Assembly (NCBI RefSeq): GCF_041821065.1
Contig: NZ_JBGUAX010000017.1
Span: 1 to 38,918 of the forward strand
DNA from: Egicoccus sp. AB-alg2
GTDB lineage: Bacteria; Actinomycetota; Nitriliruptoria; Nitriliruptorales; Nitriliruptoraceae
Reading direction: 5' to 3'
DNA: 38,918 nucleotides
The translations under genes were made by a program, and so were the position numbers. A model generated the notes under the pieces. That model made no database searches, had not been told where the DNA came from, and worked only from the letters and a program-made list of their open reading frames with translations. Below are positions 1 to 7,506 of the stretch, piece after piece; within the stretch, counting starts at the first letter, position 1; the number at the start of each line of letters is the position of its first letter.

Positions 1-121
1 CGTGATCGCTAGTTTGTAAGCTCACCTTGTGTGGCTACATCATTGGTGAGGAGCAACTCTCAATTTGCCAGTCTTCGAAAGTCCATGGCTTTATGCCCAA
101 GCTCGCCACAGACGTGTCTCG

Positions 122-658
122 TCAACGGGTGACCATGAACACCGGTTGCCTGCCGGGCGAGATTGGACAGGCCGACTGGTGGGACACGGCATCTTGGTCG
201 ATGTCGGCCGCAGGAGCTTGCGTGAGGCTTCGGGCTGTTGCTGACCGCCTACGTGCGTCATCACCGCCGCATCGTCGCGGTTGTGGCTGATGCGTGGGCC
301 CCCGAGCAGGGGTACTCAAGCCGTTGTCTAACCCGCTGCCGGACGTCTCGCGCCAGATCGAGACCAGGGTCAGCAAGGACTGCTTCGGGCGGATGGCAGC
401 CGTCGACTACCGGTCCCGCCCGGTCTGGCCGGCCGCCCACGTGCAGTTGAAGGTTGGCCTCGAGCGGGTGGCCGTATGGCTCGAGAGGGACCGCATTGCC
501 GAACACGACCGGTCTTGGATCCGCCGGCGTGGTCATGGCACCGACCCGCCTGCGACTGCTGCGCGAGCACCGCGAAGCCCGCCAGAGCCTTCGCGCCGTG
601 ACCCCGCGTTGCCAACACCGAACCTGGCGGTGTGGGGTGCGGTCGCAGGAGCGTTCTA
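122..658 (+). pseudogene. Degenerate IS21-family transposase (IstA) remnant
   Basis: Frameshifted remains of an IstA-type DDE transposase. Near 150-185 a frame reads PGEIGQADWWDT, which resembles the start of the IstA catalytic core with its first Asp. The alignment then continues in another frame (VDVGRRSLREAS) and again in the frame near 238 (LTAYVRHH). From 294 to about 530 an open frame reads SKDCFGRMAAVDY followed by a stretch ending in AEHDRSW, which resembles the beta-rich C-terminal domain of IstA. That open frame itself ends with the TAA at 657-659, but after about 530 the similarity continues in a different frame (PTRLRLLREHREA). The element therefore carries several frameshifts and lacks most of its catalytic core. 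The assignment is by recalled family pattern, not by a search. The frame's stop overlaps the start of the IstB-like fragment, the usual istA-istB arrangement. Confidence 0.6.
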
Positions 659-754
659 ATGCCGGCCAGGAAGAACAAGCCCGCCGGGGTCTCCGCGGCC
701 GCGGCCGAGCTGGCGTTCTACGCCCGTGCGCTCAAGGCCCCACGAAATCCCTGA
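659..754 (+). pseudogene. Truncated IS21 helper ATPase (IstB) N-terminal fragment
   Basis: The ATG at 659 overlaps the preceding stop (TAATG), as in intact IS21 elements. It encodes 31 residues (MPARKNKPAGVS... ELAFYARALKAP) and then hits TGA at 752-754. The ELAFYARALKAP segment matches the start of IstB-type AAA+ helper ATPases, which are normally about 250 residues, so only the extreme N-terminus remains. No Walker motifs are present. Sequence after 755 shows no continuation in any frame that I could recognise. Too short to be functional. Confidence 0.55.
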
Positions 755-993
755 CCCCGCAGCGCCAATGGGGCGCTTAGAAAGTTGGTGGTGCGGTAGC
801 TGGGTGAGCGGCCGCTAAGCGTTCTGGACGAGCCAACGTTGCTGTGCCGCGCCCCAAGTTAGACTCGCTGACATCGACGTCGTCGGCGACCCCAATGTCC
901 ATTGCCTGCCATCACTCACGCGAATAAAAACGGCATGACTCGCCGAGCACCGCCCTTGTGCCCTAGAATTGCTCGGCGCAGAGTCTATTTCAC
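755..993. other. Intergenic, no recognised gene
   Basis: This spacer lies between the IS21 remnant and the 3' end of the acyltransferase gene. Its base composition is lower in GC than most of the window. I see no convincing ORF, tRNA or terminator with a T-run. It may hold further unrecognisable transposon debris. Confidence 0.4.
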
Positions 994-1599
994 TCAGAAG
1001 CGTTGGGCTATTACAGCGGGCACCCCGACAGCCACGGTGCCTGGCGGAACGTCGTCGAGCACGACTGCACCCGCCCCCACCGTAGCGTGTTCCCCAACCT
1101 CGACGCCCGGCAAGATCACCGCTCCAGCCCCGATAGTTACCCCTGCACCCAGGCTCACGTTTCCACTGACGTTAGCACCTGGGTGCACGGTGACATAGTC
1201 GCCTAGTGTAGCGTCATGGCCGATCGTAACGTTCATGTTTAGGTGAACGTGACGGCCGAAAATCACATTCGAGGCGACGCTGACGTTCGAGCGGACAATC
1301 GTTCCAGAGCCGGGAGTCGAGTCCCTGCCGAATCGTGCAGACGGAGCAATAAGCGGCGAGGCGTCACAGTCGTGCCTGTCTAAACGATTGCGGATTACCG
1401 GGTCGGCGATCGCGATGACATAGGCATCCGGGCGAGCAGATAGCAACTCGTCAGGTGTGCCGATAACATCATGAATTTCGATGTTATCGTCGAGAAATCC
1501 AAGGAAGCACCACGTCTGCTGCTGCGCATTGATTTCGTCAATGACATCTCGCGCCCCCCTTCCAAAACCCCCCGCGCCAATGACTACGATGCTTTTCAT
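994..1599 (-). CDS. PglD/NeuD-like sugar O/N-acyltransferase (left-handed beta-helix)
   Basis: The product is about 201 residues and has the two-part architecture of PglD/NeuD acyltransferases. An N-terminal Rossmann-like nucleotide-sugar-binding part opens with SIVVIGAGGFGR. A C-terminal hexapeptide-repeat beta-helix follows (for example NVIFGRHVHLNMNVTIGHD and VSLGAGVTIGAGAVILPGV), and the end reads AVGVPAVIAQRF. The family acetylates the 4-amino group of UDP-4-amino sugars (bacillosamine route) or O-acetylates sialic acids, using acetyl-CoA in the cytoplasm. I chose the ATG at 1599. A TTG at 1611 overlaps the upstream stop but would leave only one base after GGAGG, whereas the ATG sits 13 bases from it. 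The gene is last in a run of three with an aminotransferase and a sugar transferase, which favours a PglD role. The exact substrate is unknown. Confidence 0.85.
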   Translation of the reverse strand: MKSIVVIGAGGFGRGARDVIDEINAQQQTWCFLGFLDDNIEIHDVIGTPDELLSARPDAYVIAIADPVIRNRLDRHDCDASPLIAPSARFGRDSTPGSGTIVRSNVSVASNVIFGRHVHLNMNVTIGHDATLGDYVTVHPGANVSGNVSLGAGVTIGAGAVILPGVEVGEHATVGAGAVVLDDVPPGTVAVGVPAVIAQRF

Positions 1600-1607
1600 A
1601 TTGCCGC

Positions 1608-2348
1608 TCAAACCTCCCAGGGTTCGGCGAGTTTCTGGTCGCTCCCCGTGAATGGTTCAGTGATAAGACCATCACCCGAGTGAACGCCCTTTCCTCGCAA
1701 CATCGTTGCGAAGGTCCGGGCAATAATGCGAAGGTCAAGTACCAGCGACTGGTTGTCGACGTACCAAACATCAAGCTCGAAGCGCTCTTCCCACCTTAAC
1801 GCGTTGCGCCCGTTGACTTGCGCCCATCCGGTGAGGCCGGGCCGAACCTCATGTCTCCGAGCCTGCCGTTTAGTGTATAGCGGTAGGTACTCCTGCCTGA
1901 GCGGGCGGGGCCCGACGATGCTCATCTCGCCGCGGAGAACGTTGATTAGCTCGGGAAGTTCGTCAAGCGATGAAGCTCGGAGGCGTCGACCAAACGATGT
2001 TAGGCGCTCATTGTTGGGTAGCAGTTCTCCCAACTCGTTACGCTCATCGGTCATAGATCGGAACTTCACGAGCTCAAAACATTCTCCACCTAGGCCGGGG
2101 CGCTGCTGTCGATAGATGACCGGAGTCCCCAATTTCAAACGTATAAGGACGGCGATGGCCGCCATGATCGGGGAGAGAAGAGTGATGCCGACGGCTGCTA
2201 TCGAGAAATCCAAGAGGCGCTTAACGACCAGACTATGAGAGAGTCGCCGGCGCTCCTGTGTTTCGGTCGCGACGCTGCTCAAACCCCTGCAACGATTAAA
2301 ACTCATTCTGATTCCCACTATTGCCCCCGTTGCGGTGCCACCTCGCAT
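1608..2348 (-). CDS. Initiating sugar-phosphate transferase (PglC/WcaJ-type)
   Basis: The product is up to 246 residues and belongs to the bacterial sugar transferase family (polyprenol-phosphate phosphoglycosyl transferase). It starts glycan synthesis by moving a sugar-1-phosphate from a UDP-sugar to undecaprenyl phosphate at the inner membrane face. Visible hallmarks are KRLLDF, then one hydrophobic helix (AAVGITLLSPIMAAIAVLI), the GTPVIYRQQRPG and FELVKFRSM motifs, SLDELPELINVLRGEMSIVGPRP with the conserved Asp-Glu, and RPGLTGWAQVNGRN. About 45 residues precede the usual start of the family, so the true start may be the ATG at 2306 or another downstream codon. The size fits the short PglC class. 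Its codons are less GC-rich than those of genes after 3.7 kb, consistent with acquisition. Confidence 0.9.
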   Translation of the reverse strand: MRGGTATGAIVGIRMSFNRCRGLSSVATETQERRRLSHSLVVKRLLDFSIAAVGITLLSPIMAAIAVLIRLKLGTPVIYRQQRPGLGGECFELVKFRSMTDERNELGELLPNNERLTSFGRRLRASSLDELPELINVLRGEMSIVGPRPLRQEYLPLYTKRQARRHEVRPGLTGWAQVNGRNALRWEERFELDVWYVDNQSLVLDLRIIARTFATMLRGKGVHSGDGLITEPFTGSDQKLAEPWEV

Positions 2349-2539
2349 AGTGATGCAGGCTATAAGCTACCGAAAGCTTAAGCCGAGTGGTTTGCCTGCA
2401 TGCCCGCACCATTCAATGCCTCCTGAGAGGCCTGGTAGCGCTGTGCCCGCACCCCGCACGAAGCGCTCCACCGTGCCCCGCATCGGTAGGTTCCCGCGTG
2501 GATACCGCACACTTGACCACGGCAGACGCCCTGGAATAG
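2349..2539. other. Spacer between aminotransferase and sugar transferase genes
   Basis: This stretch of 191 bases contains no recognisable gene. A 62-codon minus frame crosses it (2367-2555) and overlaps the 3' end of the aminotransferase gene, but it resembles nothing I know. The unusual gap in an otherwise close gene set could be a scar or hold a promoter for the sugar transferase gene. Confidence 0.35.
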
Positions 2540-3667
2540 CTAAAGTAGCGCCCATCGGACTACCTCGATCACCTCGGCGAGTTGTAGGTCAGTCATCGAA
2601 GAACCTGAGGGCAGACACAACCCCGTGTCGGACAGTCGCTCGGCGAAGCTACCGCCGATGCTCGCTGCTCCTTTGTAGGCAGGTTGGAGGTGCATCGGCT
2701 TCCACAGCGGCCGCGCCTCGATACCCGACACCACAAGGGCCTCGATCACCGCGTCGCGGTGGCGGGCGCCGCGCGGTTGGACTGTCAGGCAAGTCAACCA
2801 ATTGTTCGGTTCACCGTTCGGGTCACACGGCGCAAAGGCCACACCGGGAAGCGACCCCAGATACTGACGGTACGTCTGATTGATCTCTCGTCGCCGCGCC
2901 AGCTTGGCGTCCAACCCTGCCAGCTGCGCCCGACCGAGCGCGGCCAGCAGGTTCGACAGGCGATAGTTGAAGCCGACGTCGCGATGCTCGTAGTGAGTCA
3001 CCGGCTCGCGCGCTTGGGTAGCGAGGTGGCGAACCCGACGGGCGACCTCCTCGTCGTCGGTGACGAGCATCCCGCCACCGCTGGTGGTGATGATTTTGTT
3101 GCCGTTGAACGAGAAGACCGCCGCCCGACCAAACGCACCGGCCGGCCGCCCCGCGTGACTCGCACCCAGGGCCTCAGCGGCATCCGCGAGCACGGGAACG
3201 CCAAAGTCCGCAGCGAGCGGCACCAGGCGCGTGTAATCGACACATCGCCCATACAGGTCGACCGGCACGATGGCTTTCACCTGGGGCACGCCATTGCGAC
3301 GGCGCCGCGCCAGTTCATCCTCGACGAGCTTTAGGTCGATGTTCCAGGTGCTGGGATCGGCGTCGACGAACACGGGCGTCGCACCGGTGTAGACGACGGC
3401 GTTCGCCGTGGCCGCGAACGTGAGGGTCGGAACGAGAACCTCGTCACCTGTGCCGACGCCGAGGGCCAGCAGCCCCAGGTGGAGTGCAGCCGTCCCACTG
3501 GAGAGCGCGACCGCGTGGCGGCGTTCTACCCGCTCGGCCAACTCGGCCTCGAACGCATCCAGGTCCGGCCCCACAGGGGCGATCCATCCGGAATCGAATG
3601 CTGCCAGCAAGCGCTCGCGCTCGGCTTCGCCCACATCCGGAGGTGACAGGTAGGTCCGGAACGTCAC
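2540..3667 (-). CDS. DegT/DnrJ/EryC1/StrS-type sugar aminotransferase (PglE-like)
   Basis: The product is 375 residues, typical for PLP-dependent nucleotide-sugar aminotransferases. These convert a 4-keto-6-deoxy sugar nucleotide to the 4-amino sugar, usually with glutamate as donor. Visible motifs are SSGTAALHLGLLALG (residues 56-70, PLP phosphate binding), PVFVDADPSTWNID (about 98-111), VPVDLYGRC, ADAAEALGA (161-169, with the Asp contacting the PLP ring) and SFNGNKIITTSGGGM, whose Lys191 is the expected Schiff-base lysine. The start is GTG at 3667. With the following sugar transferase and acyltransferase it forms a PglE-PglC-PglD-like set for a bacillosamine-type diamino sugar. The matching 4,6-dehydratase (PglF) is not in the window. 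Which sugar is made cannot be read from sequence alone. Confidence 0.9.
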   Translation of the reverse strand: MTFRTYLSPPDVGEAERERLLAAFDSGWIAPVGPDLDAFEAELAERVERRHAVALSSGTAALHLGLLALGVGTGDEVLVPTLTFAATANAVVYTGATPVFVDADPSTWNIDLKLVEDELARRRRNGVPQVKAIVPVDLYGRCVDYTRLVPLAADFGVPVLADAAEALGASHAGRPAGAFGRAAVFSFNGNKIITTSGGGMLVTDDEEVARRVRHLATQAREPVTHYEHRDVGFNYRLSNLLAALGRAQLAGLDAKLARRREINQTYRQYLGSLPGVAFAPCDPNGEPNNWLTCLTVQPRGARHRDAVIEALVVSGIEARPLWKPMHLQPAYKGAASIGGSFAERLSDTGLCLPSGSSMTDLQLAEVIEVVRWALL

Positions 3668-3751
3668 AGCATGCTTACTTCCCCGAGTGGGACATTGGTC
3701 CGTATTGCGGCGGCAGCCTAGTAGAGTGATCGATTCGCCGAAGAGCGCGGC

Positions 3752-4315
3752 TCAGCAGTCGTGGTACACGGCAGCACTCACTATGGTTGCTGCTGCCTCG
3801 AAGGCGGCGATTCGAAGCCGGGACGTGATTGAACGTGGGGTCGCAACGGCTACGACTCGGACGTCTGCGTCGATGCAGCGGTGCATCAGTAGCCGGGTCC
3901 TGGTCACGTGGAAGTCGCTGGTGACGACTGTGATCTGGCTCCACCCACGATCGCGGGCCAGGGCGGCGACGCCGCGCGCCTCGTCCCAGGTGGACTCGGG
4001 GACGGGCCGCAGGCACCAGACCCGTGGCTCGTCGCAGTCTCCGCCGAGGCGCCCGTAGTCGTACTCGCTGCCAGCCGACAGCACCAGGTCCCGCTCGCCC
4101 GGCACGCCCGACAGAGCCAGACCAGCCGCCAGTCGCTCCGGATCACCGCCGAGAACCGCGACGGGGCCGTCCTCGAACGGCACGCCGGTCGGCGGCCACA
4201 GGTACAGCCAGGCCCACGCGCCGACGAAGCAGGTGGCCGCCACGGCGCCGGCGACCCACCCGCGACGCCGCGCGATGCCACGGCCCCGTCCGCGGCCAAC
4301 GGCGGCGTCATTCAT
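3752..4315 (-). CDS. YdcF/DUF218-family membrane-anchored protein (ElyC/SanA-like)
   Basis: The product is about 187 residues. An Arg-rich start is followed by one transmembrane segment (about residues 19-37, WVAGAVAATCFVGAWAWLYL). A DUF218-like domain follows, with AVLGGDPERLAAGLAL, a conserved acidic/Ser region (LVLSAGSEYDYG) and the TSDFHVTRTRLLMHRC motif. Relatives such as ElyC and SanA affect envelope and lipid-carrier homeostasis, but their chemistry is poorly known. The ATG at 4315 overlaps the 3' end of the DUF4012 gene by eight bases, so translation is probably coupled. A TTG at 4324 is the other option. Its position just upstream of the glycan genes suggests a role in surface polymer assembly, which is inference. 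Confidence 0.8.
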   Translation of the reverse strand: MNDAAVGRGRGRGIARRRGWVAGAVAATCFVGAWAWLYLWPPTGVPFEDGPVAVLGGDPERLAAGLALSGVPGERDLVLSAGSEYDYGRLGGDCDEPRVWCLRPVPESTWDEARGVAALARDRGWSQITVVTSDFHVTRTRLLMHRCIDADVRVVAVATPRSITSRLRIAAFEAAATIVSAAVYHDC

Positions 4316-6425
4316 CCAGATCAATGCCGCCCAGACGGATCACCAGGCTGGTGTCCGACGTCGTCCCGCCGTTCACGACGACCTGCCCCTCCCCATCCAG
4401 ACGTGCCTCGGCTGGTGCCGTCCCGGCCCGCGCCAGCACGGCTTCCGCCTGTCCGCGGCCGTCGAGTGCGACGTCGGCGACCTGCCACCCTTCGGGAGCG
4501 ACCACCTGGAGGTCGAGCTGGGTCGGGATGGCCTTGGACTGCTGCCACCAGTCGAGCTCGTAGACGAGATGACCGCGGTCCATGCTCGCCGGGGCGCGAC
4601 CCGTATAGCTGAACTCGAACGCAGCCCGGTCCTGGGGCGGCGTCGCGAGGAAGCGGTCGAAGACCTGCACGTCGCGGATCTGGCCCGTCCGGACCGACGG
4701 CGCAGCACCGTCGTCGGTCACCAGGTTGCTGCCGCGCGGGGCCCAGACGCTGAACCAGGTGCGGTTCTCGCCCGGCGGGCCCTCGAAGCAGCCGCTGTCG
4801 GTGCCCTGCGGCGTGCAGCTGCCGATGACGTAGAGGTCCATGCCATCCGACGGCAGTGGGTTGACCACCTCGACGCGCACGTCCACGTCACGGCGGACCG
4901 TCACGACGCCCTCGTCGTTCACCCGCGGATCGCTGAGCGTGATGTTCGCCGTGACGTGATGCTCCAGGTGGACGTCCTGCTTGCCGCCGACCGCGTTGTT
5001 GGCCGTGACCGACAGGAAGTCGGCGCCCTCGTCCGGGCCGAACGCGCCCGCGGCGCCCAGCTGCGTGAAGGCGGTCTGCTCCGCCTCGTCCCGGCTGAAC
5101 AGCTGCAGGTGCCGCTCGCTCGCCGCGTCGGCCAGTGCACGGGCGACCGCCACACCGTCCCAGCCGCCGTCGATCACCTGCGCGAAGGCCAGATCACCCA
5201 GCTGGCGCAGCACCAGCTTGCGTTCCGCGCTGCGGCCATCGCCGAGCACCTCGTAGACGTCCGCGGTCACGAATTGGGAGAACTGCTCCGGCGACAGGCT
5301 CGCCGGCACCTCGATGTCGCCCGCTACCTGGCCGGCCACGTCCGGCGGCAGCTCGAGGTCCGTCCCCATGGCGGTCAGCAGGTACTCCATGGCGATCGGG
5401 TCGATCAGGATCATCCCGTCGAGCGACTCGCCGGTCCGCACCTCGTACAGGTTGAGCGCGACGTCCGCCGTGGTCGGGAAGTCGGGATCCACGTTCACGT
5501 TGGAGAAGTGGCCGGCCGCCGCGACATGCCCGTAGCGCTCGGCGAACTCCGGATCCACGGTGGCCGCCTGGGTCACCTCGCCGTGCAGCTGGCCGATCAT
5601 GCCGGTGGCCGGGCTGTCGCCGTCGTCCAGCGCGTCGTAGACGTCGGAGCCCAGCAGCTCGAACCGGCCGTCCTCGACCTGCAGCACCGCGTAGTAACCG
5701 ATGAGCCCGCCGGTGCCGCGCAGCTCCGCCGGCGTCTGCACACCGAGGAAGTAGCGACGAGGTTCCTCGGCACCGACGAAGCCGGGCAGCGCGCTCAGCA
5801 GCTGCTGGCCATTGCCGATCAGGTCCAGGACCTGGTCGGCGGCGGTCAGGCTCTGCTCACGACCGTCGACCAGCTCCTGCGGCATCCAGCCGTGCCCGGC
5901 CTCCGCCAGCCGGGTGCGCGCCTCGGACAGGCGCTCCAGCGACAGGTCGTTGAGGATGTCGCGCGCCTCCAGCAACGGGGCGAGGTCGAGCCGGCCGTCC
6001 TCGACCCGGACGTCCAGGCCCGATCCGATCAGGCGCTCGCCGCGCTCCACGGCGGTGTCGGCGAGCTCGGTGGTGGCCGAGGCGACGCCGACGACCGCCC
6101 GGGTCGTGTGCACGCTGTGGCGCACGACCGGCAGGTTCGCCGCCATGCCCCACAACGGTCCGGAGGTCCGCGACCGCGCCGTGGCGAGTTCGCGCTCCGC
6201 ACGCCGGACGGCGTCGGAGGCGCGGGTCATGTCACCGGTGCCGGCGGCGGCCTGCACCTCGCTGAGGCTGGCCTGCGCCGCCGTCAACGACCGGCGCACG
6301 ACCAGGGCGTCACTGACGAACAGTGCGGCCAGGATGCCGCCGAGCAGCACGAGGCCACCCAGCAGCGGCAGCCACAGCCACGCGCGTCGCGGGCCGCGAC
6401 GGCGGCGGCCCTTGCGCTTGCGCAC
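4308..6425 (-). CDS. DUF4012-domain envelope protein
   Basis: The product is 705 residues. A basic N-terminus (RKRKGRRRRGPRR) precedes one transmembrane helix at about residues 15-38 (LWLPLLGGLVLLGGILAAL). A coiled-coil-rich region follows (TAAQASLSEVQAA, ASDAVRRAERELATAR), and then the large extracytoplasmic DUF4012 domain. The domain's hallmark is FLGVQTPAELRGTGGLIG near residue 227. DUF4012 proteins occur beside polysaccharide synthesis genes in actinobacteria and are thought to act in surface glycan assembly, but no activity is established. The GTG at 6425 is the only plausible start after an in-frame TAG at 6507-6509, and it lacks a strong ribosome site. The gene heads a minus-strand series running into YdcF and the sugar genes, probably one transcript. 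Confidence 0.85.
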   Translation of the reverse strand: MRKRKGRRRRGPRRAWLWLPLLGGLVLLGGILAALFVSDALVVRRSLTAAQASLSEVQAAAGTGDMTRASDAVRRAERELATARSRTSGPLWGMAANLPVVRHSVHTTRAVVGVASATTELADTAVERGERLIGSGLDVRVEDGRLDLAPLLEARDILNDLSLERLSEARTRLAEAGHGWMPQELVDGREQSLTAADQVLDLIGNGQQLLSALPGFVGAEEPRRYFLGVQTPAELRGTGGLIGYYAVLQVEDGRFELLGSDVYDALDDGDSPATGMIGQLHGEVTQAATVDPEFAERYGHVAAAGHFSNVNVDPDFPTTADVALNLYEVRTGESLDGMILIDPIAMEYLLTAMGTDLELPPDVAGQVAGDIEVPASLSPEQFSQFVTADVYEVLGDGRSAERKLVLRQLGDLAFAQVIDGGWDGVAVARALADAASERHLQLFSRDEAEQTAFTQLGAAGAFGPDEGADFLSVTANNAVGGKQDVHLEHHVTANITLSDPRVNDEGVVTVRRDVDVRVEVVNPLPSDGMDLYVIGSCTPQGTDSGCFEGPPGENRTWFSVWAPRGSNLVTDDGAAPSVRTGQIRDVQVFDRFLATPPQDRAAFEFSYTGRAPASMDRGHLVYELDWWQQSKAIPTQLDLQVVAPEGWQVADVALDGRGQAEAVLARAGTAPAEARLDGEGQVVVNGGTTSDTSLVIRLGGIDLDE

Positions 6426-6530
6426 GCGGACGCGCTCGCGCTGCGGCGCCGCCTGCTCCTCTTCCGCGCTCAGAACCTGCCCCCGACGACCTCGGCGGGC
6501 CGGAGCCTACAAGCCCGGCCCGCACACGCA

Positions 6531-6556
6531 GATCGGCCCGCCGGAGCGGGCCGATC
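6531..6556 (-). terminator. Perfect hairpin downstream of LPXTG gene
   Basis: GATCGGCCCGC at 6531-6541 pairs perfectly with GCGGGCCGATC at 6546-6556 around a four-base loop. It lies 18 bases after the stop of the LPXTG-protein gene (6574). No clear T-run follows on the minus strand, so it may be an intrinsic terminator of the GC-rich, T-poor actinobacterial kind or only an mRNA 3' stabiliser. Confidence 0.6.
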
Positions 6557-6573
6557 CCGGAACTGCTGCTGTG

Positions 6574-7122
6574 TCAGGCGCTGACCTTGGCGTCCTCACG
6601 ACGCCGCAGGGCCAGCAGCCCCATGGCCAGCAGCGCCAGACCCACCGCGGTCAGCACGGTCACCTGCGAGCCGGTGAAGGGCAGGGTGCCCGTCCCGGTC
6701 CCGGTGCCCGGCGTCACGCCGACACCGGCGCCGTCGTCGTCACGAGCGTCGTCCTCGTCCTCGACGACCTCGACTTCGTCGCCGGCGGTACCGGACTCCG
6801 CGCCCACGACCGTGACGGTGATGGTCTCACCGGCGGCGTCCTGCGGCACGGCGAAGGAGAACGCGGCCTCACCCTGCGCGTCGGCGTTGAAGGTGTCCGT
6901 GTAGAACACCGTGGTGTGCTGCGCCGTCGCGACGAGCTCCTCGCCGCCCTGGGCGCCGACGACCGAACAGGTCACGGTGTCACCCGGCGTCGTCCAGGTG
7001 CCACAGCTGACGCCGAAGTCCTCACCCGGCGGGTACTGGGCGAAGGCAGTGCCGATGGACATCGCCATGACGGCGAGCGTCGAGATGGCGAGCACGACGA
7101 GCGAACGAATCCGCTTCTTCAC
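6574..7122 (-). CDS. Small LPXTG-anchored surface protein
   Basis: The product is 182 residues. A signal peptide covers residues 1-29 (VKKRIRSLVV start, cleavage after AFA). A compact extracellular domain follows with two cysteines (GVSCGTW, VTCSVV) that could form a disulfide. Next come an acidic linker (EVEVVEDEDDARDDD) and a Gly-Thr linker. The sorting signal is LPFTG (147-151), a hydrophobic helix and the RRRED tail, which directs covalent anchoring by a sortase. The GTG at 7122 was chosen because AGAGGA lies seven to eight bases upstream; a longer frame to 7161 would add 13 residues ahead of the signal peptide. No catalytic motif is visible. It is divergent from the SWT-repeat gene at 7507. 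Function unknown. Confidence 0.85.
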   Translation of the reverse strand: MKKRIRSLVVLAISTLAVMAMSIGTAFAQYPPGEDFGVSCGTWTTPGDTVTCSVVGAQGGEELVATAQHTTVFYTDTFNADAQGEAAFSFAVPQDAAGETITVTVVGAESGTAGDEVEVVEDEDDARDDDGAGVGVTPGTGTGTGTLPFTGSQVTVLTAVGLALLAMGLLALRRREDAKVSA

Positions 7123-7506
7123 AGGCTTTTCCTCTCCGTCCCCCGTTGAGCGGACCCCCACGAGGAAGTACGTCTTGCGTCGTATGCCTAGGTCAACTGA
7201 TCAAGTGCGGTGTCGACAGGCGGCGCCAACTCTAAACAACTCATCAACGAATTGTCACCCCTTGGCGGGCAGACGGCCGGCCACCATCCCCGCTCTGACT
7301 AGTCAGCGTGCGTTTCCCGCACGGAAGGATGGCGGTGCCCCGACCTGGGCGAGTACGAACGCGGGCAGCCTCCGCGAACGCGTTCCTCGGAAGGAGCGGC
7401 CGAAGGGTCGGGCAATCTTCACAACTACTCTCAGTGACATTCATGTACGCTGCGTGAGTTCCTAAGGAGCGTCCTCGCGGTTCGGGGGCTTGGAGAGGAG
7501 AACGCG
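7123..7506. promoter_or_regulatory. Divergent intergenic region (384 bp), probable promoters
   Basis: This region separates two divergent genes for exported proteins, so it should hold at least two promoters. It is less GC-rich than its surroundings near 7190-7250 and 7410-7470. A loose -35-like TTCACA near 7410 with AT-rich sequence behind it precedes the plus-strand gene, but spacing to any -10 is uncertain. GGAGAGGAG ends a few bases before the ATG at 7507 and is a strong ribosome site. I see no gene in it and no riboswitch I can name. Confidence 0.4.

Noticed and set aside
27-290. 87-codon ORF as an intact gene
   Set aside because: Only part of it resembles IstA and the similarity continues in other frames, so it is transposon debris.
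2367-2555. 62-codon minus frame between sugar genes
   Set aside because: Overlaps the aminotransferase end and resembles no known protein; kept as spacer.
4233-6584. 783-codon plus-strand open frame
   Set aside because: Antisense to the DUF4012 gene; His/Arg/Asp-rich composition typical of mirrored GC-rich codons.
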